This document shows positions 17,256-25,023 of a stretch of DNA of 46,593 nt, one piece after another; the first letter of the stretch is position 1, and each line of letters starts with the position of its first letter. Position numbers and translations under genes: made by a program. A model generated the notes under the pieces. It was given only the letters and a program-made list of their open reading frames with translations. It ran no database searches and had not been told where the DNA came from. The DNA comes from Chloroflexota bacterium (GTDB lineage Bacteria; Chloroflexota; Chloroflexia; Thermomicrobiales; UBA6265), in the NCBI GenBank assembly GCA_023389575.1, contig JAEWEG010000023.1, positions 1-46,593 on the forward strand, read 5' to 3'.

Positions 17256-18272
17256 CTACATGATGGCGTCTGGCGCCCAGGGGCCGGGCGTCGATTCCCG
17301 GACAATCACCTCGGCCGGAAATTCGTAGCGCCGTTGAGGTGTCTGGTCTCCTCGCAATCGGGCTATCAAGCGTTCCGCGCCAGCCGCGCCAATGCGGTAA
17401 CCAGGGATTCGGATCGACGTCATCCGGGGTGAAATCAGGTCACCCCACTCACTCAGACTGACTTCGGTACCCACGAACCCAATATCCCGGCCAACGCTGA
17501 ACCGGCGCCGCTGAAGTTCGCGCAGGACCACCGGGGTGCCAGCCACATGCACCACGGCCAGGGCATCCGGACGGGTCGGCAACGACATCAGGGTGTGCAA
17601 TCCCCGCAGCACGCTGCGCTTGTCGTTCTCCACCACCTGCACCAGATTGGGGTCGTCCTCGATACCGGTCTGGGCCAACGCTTCCTCGCGTCCAAACCGG
17701 GGCGGGTTCCCAACGTGCTGGATCATCCCGATGCGCCGGTAGCCAGCGTCCAGCAGGTGCTGGAACGCCTCCAGCGACGCCCTCAGCAAATCGGTGCCGC
17801 AGATATCGATATCACTCAACCGCGACGAGCTCATGAGACCCACCGTTCGAGCGGGGTCGTTGTAGAGATGCGCCTGGACGGAGGGTGGGGTGCCCCCCAT
17901 GATCAGGTCGCCGTCCGACGAAAGCGGACTGAATGCCTGATCCTCCTCCACGTCGACGTGGAGGAAGATGCGGTACCCCTCGCGAGCGGCCACGTCACGG
18001 GCCCCCTGGATGATCTCGACATGCACCGGCAACATCACGTTGGGGGCGAGCACGCCAATCAGCCTGCTCTCCCGGCTGCGCAGGGCACGGGCCGTATGAC
18101 TCGGCCGGTACCCCAGGCGTTCAGCCTCTCGCAACACGCGTGCCCGGGTTTCGGGCGCCACGCGCTTCCCGTCGTTCACCGCCCGAGACGCGGTCATCAG
18201 CGAGACGTTCGCCGCCTCGGCCACATCTCGCAGCGATGGACGCCTGGGAGCCTCCGTGGCGCCGTCACTCAT
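17256..18272 (-). CDS. LacI family transcriptional regulator
   Basis: A 338-residue LacI/GalR repressor. The N-terminal helix-turn-helix reads SLRDVAEAANVSLMTASRAVN (from residue 13), followed by the hinge helix region YRPSHTARALRS and a periplasmic-binding-protein-like effector domain ending EVIVRES. It sits inside the same-strand run between the Rieske gene and the permeases. It probably controls that run; an inverted repeat over the promoter at 20039-20081 is the best candidate operator. Ribosome binding is weak (GGAG abuts the ATG). Confidence 0.92.
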   Translation of the reverse strand: MSDGATEAPRRPSLRDVAEAANVSLMTASRAVNDGKRVAPETRARVLREAERLGYRPSHTARALRSRESRLIGVLAPNVMLPVHVEIIQGARDVAAREGYRIFLHVDVEEDQAFSPLSSDGDLIMGGTPPSVQAHLYNDPARTVGLMSSSRLSDIDICGTDLLRASLEAFQHLLDAGYRRIGMIQHVGNPPRFGREEALAQTGIEDDPNLVQVVENDKRSVLRGLHTLMSLPTRPDALAVVHVAGTPVVLRELQRRRFSVGRDIGFVGTEVSLSEWGDLISPRMTSIRIPGYRIGAAGAERLIARLRGDQTPQRRYEFPAEVIVRESTPGPWAPDAIM

Positions 18273-18352
18273 CTCCGGTTGTCGCTGTCTGCAAAACCAC
18301 CATGTCTCACCTCATGGCGATGCGCGCCACCGTGATCCTCCCAGCCGGAGAA

Positions 18353-18820
18353 TCAGCCAAGATGCACGTAGATCATCGAACGAGCCGAATCGCCCTCGGA
18401 CTCGATGGATACCGGGAACACTTCAATGGAAGGATCCTCGTCGTCGGGGTCGTCAGCGAACTCGTAGACCGGTTTCTCGCGCGTCACCGGCTCCACGCTC
18501 ACGTCGTAGCTCTTCACCCGCATCTTGTGCGGGTTGAACACCGAGCCGCCGGTCTTGAGGTCGAATTCCCAGGAGTGCCAGGGACAGCGAATGATTTCGC
18601 CGTCCCGCACGATTTCGAACTCGCCTGGCTCGCCGCCGGTCATCAGCCCCTGAACCATGCCCTTGCAGAGTGGAGCCCCCTTGTGCGGACAACGGTTGCG
18701 CACGGCGTAGAACTCGTTGCCCACGTTGAACACGCCAATGCTGCGCCCCTCGAGCTCCACCAGCTTGCGCCCGCCCTCGGGGAGCTCATCCACATAACAA
18801 ATTTCGAACTTCTTGGCCAT
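18353..18820 (-). CDS. Rieske [2Fe-2S] domain protein
   Basis: A 155-residue single-domain Rieske protein. The two cluster-binding motifs are CPH (Cys44, His46) and CPWH (Cys79, His82), 33 residues apart; the ligands Cys-x-His and Cys-x-x-His are complete. It resembles the ferredoxin components of aromatic-ring dioxygenases or nitrite-reductase small subunits. No oxygenase alpha subunit or reductase gene is nearby. It starts 19 bases after the amidohydrolase gene ends, so the two are co-transcribed. Its partner enzyme is unknown. Confidence 0.9.
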   Translation of the reverse strand: MAKKFEICYVDELPEGGRKLVELEGRSIGVFNVGNEFYAVRNRCPHKGAPLCKGMVQGLMTGGEPGEFEIVRDGEIIRCPWHSWEFDLKTGGSVFNPHKMRVKSYDVSVEPVTREKPVYEFADDPDDEDPSIEVFPVSIESEGDSARSMIYVHLG

Positions 18821-18839
18821 CTGCGTGAAGAACTCCGTG

Positions 18840-20015
18840 TTAGTTGTCGTCTGATTCCGGAAGCGTCAGGCCATAGGTCTCGAGCGCGTTGGTCGAGAAA
18901 ATCCGTCGCCGGGTCTCCTCGGGGAAGCCAACCAGGGTCATCGCCGGATCATCCCAGTCCCAGTGCGGGTAGTCGGTGGCGAACATGAGCGTGCGCTCGC
19001 CTTCCATCCAGTTGATGACGTGCTTGAGCGCGTCTGGCTGGTCCGGCTCTTCCATTGGCTGGGTGGCGAAGCGAATGTGTTCCTTCACATACTCGCTTGG
19101 CAGCTTCTCGACCCATGGCGTCTGGTGGCGCAGGCCCTTCCAGTCCATGTCCATCTTCCACAGCAGCGGCGGAACCCAGGCGAACCCGCCTTCGAGCATG
19201 CCAACCTTCAGCGTCGGGAACTTTTCGAACACGCCCTCGAACACGAAGCTCGAAACATGCACCGAGTAGAAGGTGGGGCGAAGCTGGCGCGATTCGATGT
19301 AGTAGCTCGGATAGCCGGCGGCGGAAGGCGGCGGGTTGATGCCCGATCCCTCACCACCAAAGTGCATGGACACCGCCAGGCCGTTTCGCTCACAGGCCTC
19401 GTAGATTGGGTGGAAGAAGCGGTTGCCGAACGGCCGCGTGGAACCGCAGCCGAGCATGATCGAGCAAACCGCTGGATGCGAACCCAGCCGGTCAATCTCG
19501 GCGGCCGCGCCAACCGGATCCTGGGCGTTCACATGCAGCGCGTAGCGGAAGCGCGGATCGGCCGACACCCAGTGCTCGAGGGAGTAGTCGTTGAAGGCGC
19601 GGCAGATGGCGGAGGCATAGTCCACTTCCATCATCGCGCCAGCCGAGGCGGCGGGACCACCGGTCAGCAGTGCGATATCGATACCACTAGCATTGAGCAG
19701 CCGGTCGATCGTGTCCTGCACGTCGATGGCGGACGTCCCGATGTTCGCTGGCTGGGGCTCTTCCACGTTGATCGTGTCGGCCCGTCGGCCGCGGAACCCA
19801 CCGTTGTTGGCATGACTATTGCCCACACCCATCCCGTAGTCGGCGAAGCGTTCCGCGTAGTAGCGGGAAAGGTAGGGGTAGAGGTCCGACTTGTCGGCGT
19901 AGGTATGATGAACGTCGGTATCTACGATCGGAAACGCACGTCGCTGCTGCTGACGATTCAACTTCGCTGATTCAGATTGCACTTCCGCGCCGGTTTCCGC
20001 GACTTGAGTTGCCAT
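18840..20015 (-). CDS. Amidohydrolase family (amidohydrolase_2) metal-dependent hydrolase
   Basis: A 391-residue TIM-barrel hydrolase. The first-strand metal motif is DTDVHHTY (Asp32, Asp34, His36). Later metal and catalytic positions are in SMHFGGEG and ATDYPHWDWDD (an Asp-His pair near residue 355). Relatives include decarboxylases and hydrolases of ring-cleavage products. GGAGGG precedes the ATG. It is the first gene of the minus-strand run and directly follows a strong promoter. Together with the Rieske protein it suggests breakdown of an aromatic or heterocyclic compound. Confidence 0.88.
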   Translation of the reverse strand: MATQVAETGAEVQSESAKLNRQQQRRAFPIVDTDVHHTYADKSDLYPYLSRYYAERFADYGMGVGNSHANNGGFRGRRADTINVEEPQPANIGTSAIDVQDTIDRLLNASGIDIALLTGGPAASAGAMMEVDYASAICRAFNDYSLEHWVSADPRFRYALHVNAQDPVGAAAEIDRLGSHPAVCSIMLGCGSTRPFGNRFFHPIYEACERNGLAVSMHFGGEGSGINPPPSAAGYPSYYIESRQLRPTFYSVHVSSFVFEGVFEKFPTLKVGMLEGGFAWVPPLLWKMDMDWKGLRHQTPWVEKLPSEYVKEHIRFATQPMEEPDQPDALKHVINWMEGERTLMFATDYPHWDWDDPAMTLVGFPEETRRRIFSTNALETYGLTLPESDDN

Positions 20016-20038
20016 GAGGCCCTCCGCTCTTGAGTAGT

Positions 20039-20054
20039 GTTACGATGCGGTAAC
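20039..20054. promoter_or_regulatory. Candidate LacI operator (inverted repeat GTTAC-N6-GTAAC)
   Basis: GTTAC (20039-20043) and GTAAC (20050-20054) form an inverted repeat just inside the -10 box of the minus-strand promoter, where a repressor would block transcription start. A LacI gene lies in the operon. Arms are only 5 bases. Confidence 0.4.
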
Positions 20055-20081
20055 GCTAACATCGGCGTTCTGGGCCGTCAA
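20053..20081 (-). promoter_or_regulatory. Promoter of the amidohydrolase-Rieske-lacI-dpp-SBP run
   Basis: On the minus strand TTGACG (20081-20076) and TAGCGT (20058-20053) are 17 bases apart, a near-consensus vegetative promoter 38 bases before the amidohydrolase ATG. Confidence 0.6.
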
Positions 20082-20329
20082 TAGGTCTTATTCGCATTGA
20101 GTGCTGCACATTCGTGCAACCTGGCCCCATTCGTGTGCATCCTGCACGGTTTCAGCGTCTCCCGGCACCGATCGGCACAACAAAACCGGCCTCTCCTCAA
20201 GGAGACGCCCGTCCATCACACGTATCGACGCCACATCCGTCCGGAATCGGAGTCAGGGATGACCCACGCCGATGCCCAGCCGGCCTACTCCGGCATCGCT
20301 CCGGCGCGATAGCCTGTCCCGTACCTAGG

Positions 20330-21130
20330 TCACACGCTATGCGCCGACCACGTCCCCAGATCCCGCTCCTTGATCACCACCGCCCCGAAAGTCCCCTCCG
20401 CCATGTCGCACGGTTCTTCCACGGAAAGCCCCCGGTCCGTGTACTCCACCATCAGCACTGGCTTGCCCAGCGTGGCGTAGGGCTCCATGTCCGCGCACCA
20501 GGTGTCGACCACGCAATCCTCGGTCACGGCGAAGTCGAACGTCCCCGCCAGGTCCTCCGCCAGTTCGGGCGCGTTCTTCTGCCCAATCGCCAGCCCTCGC
20601 GCGTGCGCCGCCTGGGCCAGCCAGCGGTTGAATTCCACCTGATCCGCTTCGGAAAGCGGAAACCCGGTATCGGCGTCGTACGTGTCGACATTGTCGGGAT
20701 CGACCGCCACGAACCCCTTCGCGGCGCAGTCATCGAGTCGCGCCTCCAGGATCGGCCCCAGCACGTCCAGCCGCCGGATATCCACGAACCGCTCGCCCTC
20801 CCAGCCCGGATAGGCCGCGCCGAGAATGTTCTCCGGATAGAGATCGGCGTCGTCTCGCCATTCCTCCCACGCTCCGGCGTTGATGTAGCAAATGGGCAGG
20901 ATTCCCCGATCCCGCAGCCACACCACATCCTCGGCGATCGCCTCGGCTCCATCGATTTCCAGCACCGATATCGAGGGCAGGCCACTGAGGTCGCTGTCGG
21001 AGAGCCGGATGTCCCACACCACCGGCTCCTCCCCGAACACGGTCGCGGAAGGTGTCGCCTCCCGCGCGCTCCCCACAGCCGGCATGACGATCGCCAGCAC
21101 CATCAGGAACCCAACGAGCCTGTTCGCCAT
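20330..21130 (-). CDS. Secreted GH114-like endo alpha-1,4-polygalactosaminidase family hydrolase
   Basis: A 266-residue protein with a Sec signal peptide (MANRLVGF through AVGSA). The mature part is a (beta/alpha)8 barrel of the GH114/TM1410 type: CYINAGAWEEWR at 81-92, then VDPDNVDTYD (Asp144, Asp146, Asp149), which carries the probable catalytic acid, and Glu204 in VTEDCV. The family cleaves galactosamine-containing exopolysaccharides. GAGGTGAG stands upstream of the ATG. It is a single gene with no sugar operon around it; a role in handling self or neighbour biofilm polymer is inference. Confidence 0.82.
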   Translation of the reverse strand: MANRLVGFLMVLAIVMPAVGSAREATPSATVFGEEPVVWDIRLSDSDLSGLPSISVLEIDGAEAIAEDVVWLRDRGILPICYINAGAWEEWRDDADLYPENILGAAYPGWEGERFVDIRRLDVLGPILEARLDDCAAKGFVAVDPDNVDTYDADTGFPLSEADQVEFNRWLAQAAHARGLAIGQKNAPELAEDLAGTFDFAVTEDCVVDTWCADMEPYATLGKPVLMVEYTDRGLSVEEPCDMAEGTFGAVVIKERDLGTWSAHSV

Positions 21131-21502
21131 GACTCACCTCACCGGATGCATTGCCTCCCAAAGCCGCCTACGTCGCTGACGTCCAGGGTATTCCGGCTCC
21201 GCGTGGCAATGGAAGGAACCCGGCCTGGTCATCGACCGTGACGCGAAGCGGACGAATTTGCGGACCGCCCGGCGACTCGGGTGGCCCATGTTCCCCCCAA
21301 ACCAGACGACCTTTGCCGGGAACTCCACGCCCCACTCGGCATAATTCGCAACTGGGGAGAAACCCACCGGAGCCGTGTCCGCTACTATCGCTGAAGTTGC
21401 CGGACGGCCCCGCGAGCCGGCAAGCTCTGTCAGCGGTAAACGGCTATACCCGGATCGAGCAACCCGGGACATTAGCGAACAACAACCCCAAGGAGCATGT
21501 GG
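21131..21502. other. Intergenic region between GH114-like and YciI-like genes
   Basis: A 372-base divergent spacer. I find no gene. GCTATACC near 21443 is about 60 bases before the YciI start and may be its -10. Confidence 0.5.
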
Positions 21503-21841
21503 ATGAAGCGTTTCCTGATTTCGTTCGATGACGGCTCGATGGACCACATCCAGGACGATCTCGCGGCCGTGGGCGAAGCGGCGCGCGCGGTGGTTCGCGA
21601 GGCGAAGGAAGCCGGCGTGTGGGTGTTCGGCGCCGGACTCGATCGCCAGCAAGCGAGAATCGTCGCCACCGACGGCACGGTCAGCGATGGCCCGTACCCG
21701 GAAACCAAGGCGGTCATCGGCGGATTCTCGATCATCGACGTGCCCACCCAAGAAGAAGCGCTGGAATGGGCGGCGAAGATCGCCAGGGCCTGCCGCTGCG
21801 ACCAGGAAGTCCGAGAAATGTTCTACGATCCGGAGTCCTGA
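21503..21841 (+). CDS. YciI-like (YCII/DGPF) family protein
   Basis: A 112-residue protein of the YCII-related superfamily, whose members resemble muconolactone isomerase folds and often sit with sigma factors. The signature DGPYPETKAVIGGFSIIDV corresponds to the DGPF motif. The ATG at 21503 is spaced 7 bases from AAGGAG, whereas the in-frame ATG at 21497 is only 1 base from it. It is convergent with the DUF3037 gene, only 25 bases apart. Its catalytic activity is unknown. Confidence 0.82.
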   Translation: MKRFLISFDDGSMDHIQDDLAAVGEAARAVVREAKEAGVWVFGAGLDRQQARIVATDGTVSDGPYPETKAVIGGFSIIDVPTQEEALEWAAKIARACRCDQEVREMFYDPES

Positions 21842-21866
21842 CCCCAGCCCCACAAGAACTTAACCG

Positions 21867-22250
21867 TTACTCCACCAGCTCGGTGAACAACCGATCCAGC
21901 GTCCCCGCCGGGTCGGTTGTCACCCCGGTATGCACCGCCGAGGGCTGGATCATGGTCGAACTGGGAGCCACAAGCCAGTGGAACCGCTCGGCCAGGTCCA
22001 TCGCCGCCATCGGCCCGCCGTCGGCAACCCCGTCCGCAACCGCCGCCATCGCCGCCAGTTGCGACTCCACGAAGTCCGGATCAGTCTCCTCCGACAGCGC
22101 CTGCAGCTTCCAGGGGTCCAGCGCCCATCGCATGCCGAGAAACCGGAGCGACCGCGAGAACAGCACCACCCCGGCGTTGAAGCACTCGCCACGCTCCACG
22201 CGCGGCACCACCCGGATCACGGAATAGAAGTAGGCCTGTGGCTCACTCAC
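21867..22250 (-). CDS. DUF3037 family protein
   Basis: A 127-residue protein starting at GTG 22250, which overlaps the stop of the kinase gene (GTGAGTGA), with GAGGGGG upstream. The conserved YFYSVIRVVPRVERGECFNAGVVLF segment is the DUF3037 hallmark. In many bacteria DUF3037 genes lie directly next to a HipA-like kinase, as here. A toxin-antitoxin-like or regulatory partner role has been suggested for such pairs, but the function is unestablished. Confidence 0.85.
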   Translation of the reverse strand: MSEPQAYFYSVIRVVPRVERGECFNAGVVLFSRSLRFLGMRWALDPWKLQALSEETDPDFVESQLAAMAAVADGVADGGPMAAMDLAERFHWLVAPSSTMIQPSAVHTGVTTDPAGTLDRLFTELVE

Positions 22251-23106
22251 GACGACGCCCCCTCGTGGCGCGATCGGGATCGATCGCACCCACGCCCGCC
22301 TCGGTCCGGGCCGCCTCCGCCCCGGCGATGAACGGCCGGGGCATCTCCAACCGCGTGGTGAAGTAGGTCATGTAGGCCTGTCGCTGGGCATCGGCGTCTC
22401 CCAACGGGCTCTCCTCCTCCAGCCACGAGTCCGGAATGCTCCCGATCGCCTGCCACAGGTCCGATTCCAGAAGCCGGTCCGCCATCCGCCGGTCCGCCTC
22501 CACCATCGACCCCGCCTTCGGCAGCAACACATGCTCCCGCACCAACGGAAACGGCTTCCGCGCCTCGGCGGCCGGATCGGTCCACCGGTGATGGGGCAGG
22601 ATCGCCGCCCCATGGTCGATCAGCCACAGGTTGTCGTGCCATCGCAGCATGTTCGGGTTGCGGGTGGTGCGGTCCACGTTTGCCACGAACGCATCGAACC
22701 AGACGATGTCCGCCGCCAGCAACGGATCGATCGGCTCGCGCATCGCCAGGTCGAACGGCAGCGCCCCGGGCAGGTAATCCAGGCCCAGGTTCAGCCCGAC
22801 CGAGCGATCGAGCGGCCCCTTGATCTCCGGATCAGGCTCGCCCAGCGTCAGCGCCGCCGGAAGGTTCACCAGCACCAGGTCGGGCACGTTCAGGCCAAGC
22901 AGGCGACCGATCTCGCCCGCCACCAGCTCGGCCACCAGGGTCTTGGTGCCCTGCGCCGCGCCCCGTAGCTTCACCACGTAGAGCCCGTCGTCGTCGGCCT
23001 CCATCAACGCGGGCAGTGACCCACCCTCCCGCAGGGGAGTGACATACCGGGTGGCGGTCACCAGCGGTAACCGCATTCCCACGTGCATCTCAAACGAATC
23101 GCCCAT
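22243..23106 (-). CDS. HipA-like (HipA_2 type) kinase
   Basis: A roughly 287-residue serine/threonine kinase-fold protein. It has RYVTPLREGGSLPAL, then VVKLRGAAQGTKTLVAELVAGEIG, an N-lobe with the ATP-binding lysine. The catalytic-loop-like segment DAFVANVDRTTRNPNM and LIDHGAAIL supply the Asp of the catalytic and metal-binding loops. The start is uncertain: ATGs at 23106, 23088 and 23076 all fit, and a longer frame to 23241 may be non-coding. It overlaps DUF3037 at its 3' end. HipA relatives phosphorylate proteins or tRNA synthetases; the target is unknown. Confidence 0.8.
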   Translation of the reverse strand: MGDSFEMHVGMRLPLVTATRYVTPLREGGSLPALMEADDDGLYVVKLRGAAQGTKTLVAELVAGEIGRLLGLNVPDLVLVNLPAALTLGEPDPEIKGPLDRSVGLNLGLDYLPGALPFDLAMREPIDPLLAADIVWFDAFVANVDRTTRNPNMLRWHDNLWLIDHGAAILPHHRWTDPAAEARKPFPLVREHVLLPKAGSMVEADRRMADRLLESDLWQAIGSIPDSWLEEESPLGDADAQRQAYMTYFTTRLEMPRPFIAGAEAARTEAGVGAIDPDRATRGRRRE

Positions 23107-23484
23107 GTTCACCGTTGTCCCAGGGGCGTGCGCCTGATCGGCCTGCTCCCTGATCAGCCACTGCTTCGGCCGTCCTTCTTGCACGCGATATCCCGTCCAT
23201 TCAACGCGGTTGCCCGCCGGCACGCGTCGCCAAATCGTCATTGCCGAAGCCTACCAGACCATCCCCATCCACCAGCGTCCCGACCGGATCGTCCGTTCAC
23301 ACCGTACGGTCAATTGCAAGGGCCAGTTTCCGGCACCGCTGCCGCAACCAACGCGACCGCTTTCGCACGCTCGCGACGTTTAATGTGCTGGTGACCCCGG
23401 GATCGAACCGGAGAACGTCACCGTGGGGGATTCGTATTGGCGTATCCGAACGGCGGGTTCGCCCAGTTATCACCAGGAGAGAGC
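23107..23484. other. Intergenic region, divergent kinase/surface protein genes
   Basis: This 378-base gap holds no gene I can support, apart from a possible N-terminal extension of the kinase frame up to 23241. A hairpin lies at 23390-23422 and an RBS (AGGAGAG) for the surface protein at its right end. Confidence 0.5.
23390..23422. repeat. Hairpin upstream of the LPXTG-type gene
   Basis: GGTGAC (23390-23395) pairs with GTCACC (23417-23422), and inside it CCGG (23397-23400) pairs with CCGG (23408-23411) around GATCGAA. It lies about 62 bases before the start of the surface-protein gene. It could be a 5' UTR structure or a leftover tRNA-like element. Confidence 0.4.
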
Positions 23485-24456
23485 ATGGTCAATCTATCTG
23501 TTCGCTGGGGTCGCATCATCGCGCTCGTCGCCTTCCTGCTCACCGCCACGGTGGCGGGCACGACCTCGGTCGCCGCCCAGGAATTCGACGAGATCACCGT
23601 CAACGCCATCCTCTGTTCGGATGACACCTGCGCCGAGCCTGGCGACACCGTCCCCGGCTTCACAATCGTCGCGCTGAGCAACGACACCTCCGAGGAGCTG
23701 GACAGCTGCGTCACCGGGGGCGCCGATAACACCTGCACCCTCGCCGTTCCGGCCGGCGCCGATGTGTCCTTCGACTGGATTCCAGCCGAGGTCCCGGATG
23801 GCTATATCTTTCGCGACATCGCCATCACCGGCGAAGGGGTGACCAGCCTCCTCTTCGTCCCGACCGCCGAGCCGACCGAGCCGCCCGTTGAGACCGAGGA
23901 CGTCCTCGTCAACGCCGCCCTCTGCACCGATCCGGGCTGCCTCGAGTTCTCCGACACCCTCGTCGGTTTCACCATCTACGCGCTGGACAACAACACCGGC
24001 GATCCGCTCGATAGCTGTGTGACCGATGAGGGTTCCCAGGGCAACGTCTGCGTGCTCGAAGTCCCGGTCGGCAGCGACATCGCCTTCGACTGGATTCCCG
24101 AGGAAGTCCCGGCTGGCTACCTGTTCCGCGACGTCATCGTCTCCGACGGCGAGATGGGCCCGATCGTGAACACCCTCGCGTTCAGCCAGGCCGAGGAGCC
24201 GACGGAAGAACCAACCGAGATTCCGACCGAGGTTCCGACCGAGACCCCAACGGAGGAGCCGACGGACGCCCCGACGGAGGAGCCGACCGAAACCCCAGCC
24301 GTCACCCCGACCGCCACCGGCACCCCGCAGGTGAAGGTGCTGCCGTCCACCGGCTCTGGTGATTCGTCGAACGTCACCGGCCTCGCCATCCTCGCCACCG
24401 GCCTGATCGCCGCGGCTGGCCTGATGGTCGCCTCGCGCAAGCTCAACACTCGCTAA
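23485..24456 (+). CDS. LPXTG-type surface protein with two cysteine-rich repeats
   Basis: A 323-residue secreted protein, start at ATG 23485 after AGGAGAG. It has a signal peptide (MVNLSVRWGRIIALVAFLL, cut near VAAQ), two tandem repeats of about 90 residues, a Thr/Pro/Glu-rich linker, and a C-terminal sorting signal. Each repeat has an LCxDxxC cysteine pair, a DSCV motif, and the DWIP(A/E)EVP(D/A)GYxFRD block. The sorting signal is LPSTG at residues 286-290, followed by a hydrophobic helix and a basic tail RKLNTR. No sortase gene is in the window. The repeats resemble prealbumin/Cna-B-like surface modules in style, but this is inference. Confidence 0.85.
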   Translation: MVNLSVRWGRIIALVAFLLTATVAGTTSVAAQEFDEITVNAILCSDDTCAEPGDTVPGFTIVALSNDTSEELDSCVTGGADNTCTLAVPAGADVSFDWIPAEVPDGYIFRDIAITGEGVTSLLFVPTAEPTEPPVETEDVLVNAALCTDPGCLEFSDTLVGFTIYALDNNTGDPLDSCVTDEGSQGNVCVLEVPVGSDIAFDWIPEEVPAGYLFRDVIVSDGEMGPIVNTLAFSQAEEPTEEPTEIPTEVPTETPTEEPTDAPTEEPTETPAVTPTATGTPQVKVLPSTGSGDSSNVTGLAILATGLIAAAGLMVASRKLNTR

Positions 24457-24470
24457 CGCCAGGCTCAACC

Positions 24471-24508
24471 AAAGGGGCGCCGGGATTTCTCCCGGCGCCC
24501 CTTTGTGT
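24471..24508 (+). terminator. Strong intrinsic terminator
   Basis: AAAGGGGCGCCGGGA pairs with TCCCGGCGCCCCTTT around TTTC, directly after the surface-protein stop and followed by T-rich bases. It also terminates the convergent minus-strand YetF gene. Confidence 0.85.
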
Positions 24509-24526
24509 TCCCGCCGCCAGACGGAA

Positions 24527-24985
24527 TCAGGCCTGTTGGTGCTGCTGCTTCGGGATGATGGAGATCTCGCCGGTTCGCTCCAGCACCGCGTACTTCACCT
24601 GGTCCATCCGCTCCAGCCCCTGCAGCGAACGGGCCGCATGCATGATGTCCGCCTCGGATATCCGCGACTTGTCCAGACGTTTCTGGAGCACGTTGCCGTC
24701 TTCCACCAGCAGCACCGGCACATCGTCCATCAATGGCTCCAGCCGGGGCCACCTCCCCTGCGCCAGCGACAGCCCGATGTCCAGCATCAGCAGGGTGATG
24801 ATCACGATCAGGGCGTTCGTCATCGAGAAGTCGTTGCCCAGGAGCGCCTGCTGCGTCGCCTCGCCAATCACCAGCAGCAGCACGAAATCGAAGGTCGTGA
24901 TCTGCGCCAGCGACCGCTTGCCCGCGATCCGGAAAATCACCAAGAGCAGGGCATACATCACCGCCGCCCGCAACACCATATCCAC
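24527..24985 (-). CDS. YetF/DUF421 family membrane protein
   Basis: A 152-residue protein with three N-terminal membrane segments (from residue 4, near residue 29, and near residue 55) followed by a cytoplasmic YetF-like domain. The signature GKRSLAQITTFDFVLLLVIGEATQQALLG is typical of DUF421. The C-terminal domain (VLLVEDGNVLQKRL...ISEADI) is also typical. YetF-like proteins in Bacillus belong to a general-stress/sporulation-linked family of unclear biochemical role. It lies 38 bases downstream of the next gene on the same strand and is probably co-transcribed with it. Confidence 0.88.
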   Translation of the reverse strand: MDMVLRAAVMYALLLVIFRIAGKRSLAQITTFDFVLLLVIGEATQQALLGNDFSMTNALIVIITLLMLDIGLSLAQGRWPRLEPLMDDVPVLLVEDGNVLQKRLDKSRISEADIMHAARSLQGLERMDQVKYAVLERTGEISIIPKQQHQQA

Positions 24986-25023
24986 TGGAGCCTCCTCCCG
25001 CCGCCAGCTGGCGGAACGCCACG

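Larger units (their letters stand above)
20016..20329. other. Intergenic region upstream of the amidohydrolase
   Basis: This 314-base gap holds the amidohydrolase promoter and operator at its left end. I see no gene in the remaining part, which lies downstream of the GH114-like gene; no clear terminator is visible. Confidence 0.6.

Noticed and set aside
23384..23472. tRNA-like fold on the minus strand
   Set aside because: A T-arm-like hairpin and a 7-8 bp acceptor-like stem pair up, but there is no D-arm, no 7-base anticodon loop with a 5-bp stem, position 8 is not T and no CCA follows.
24190..24310. Short direct repeats that could suggest a CRISPR-like array
   Set aside because: They encode the PTEEPTE-type linker of the surface protein; repeat unit is codon-based and has no spacers.
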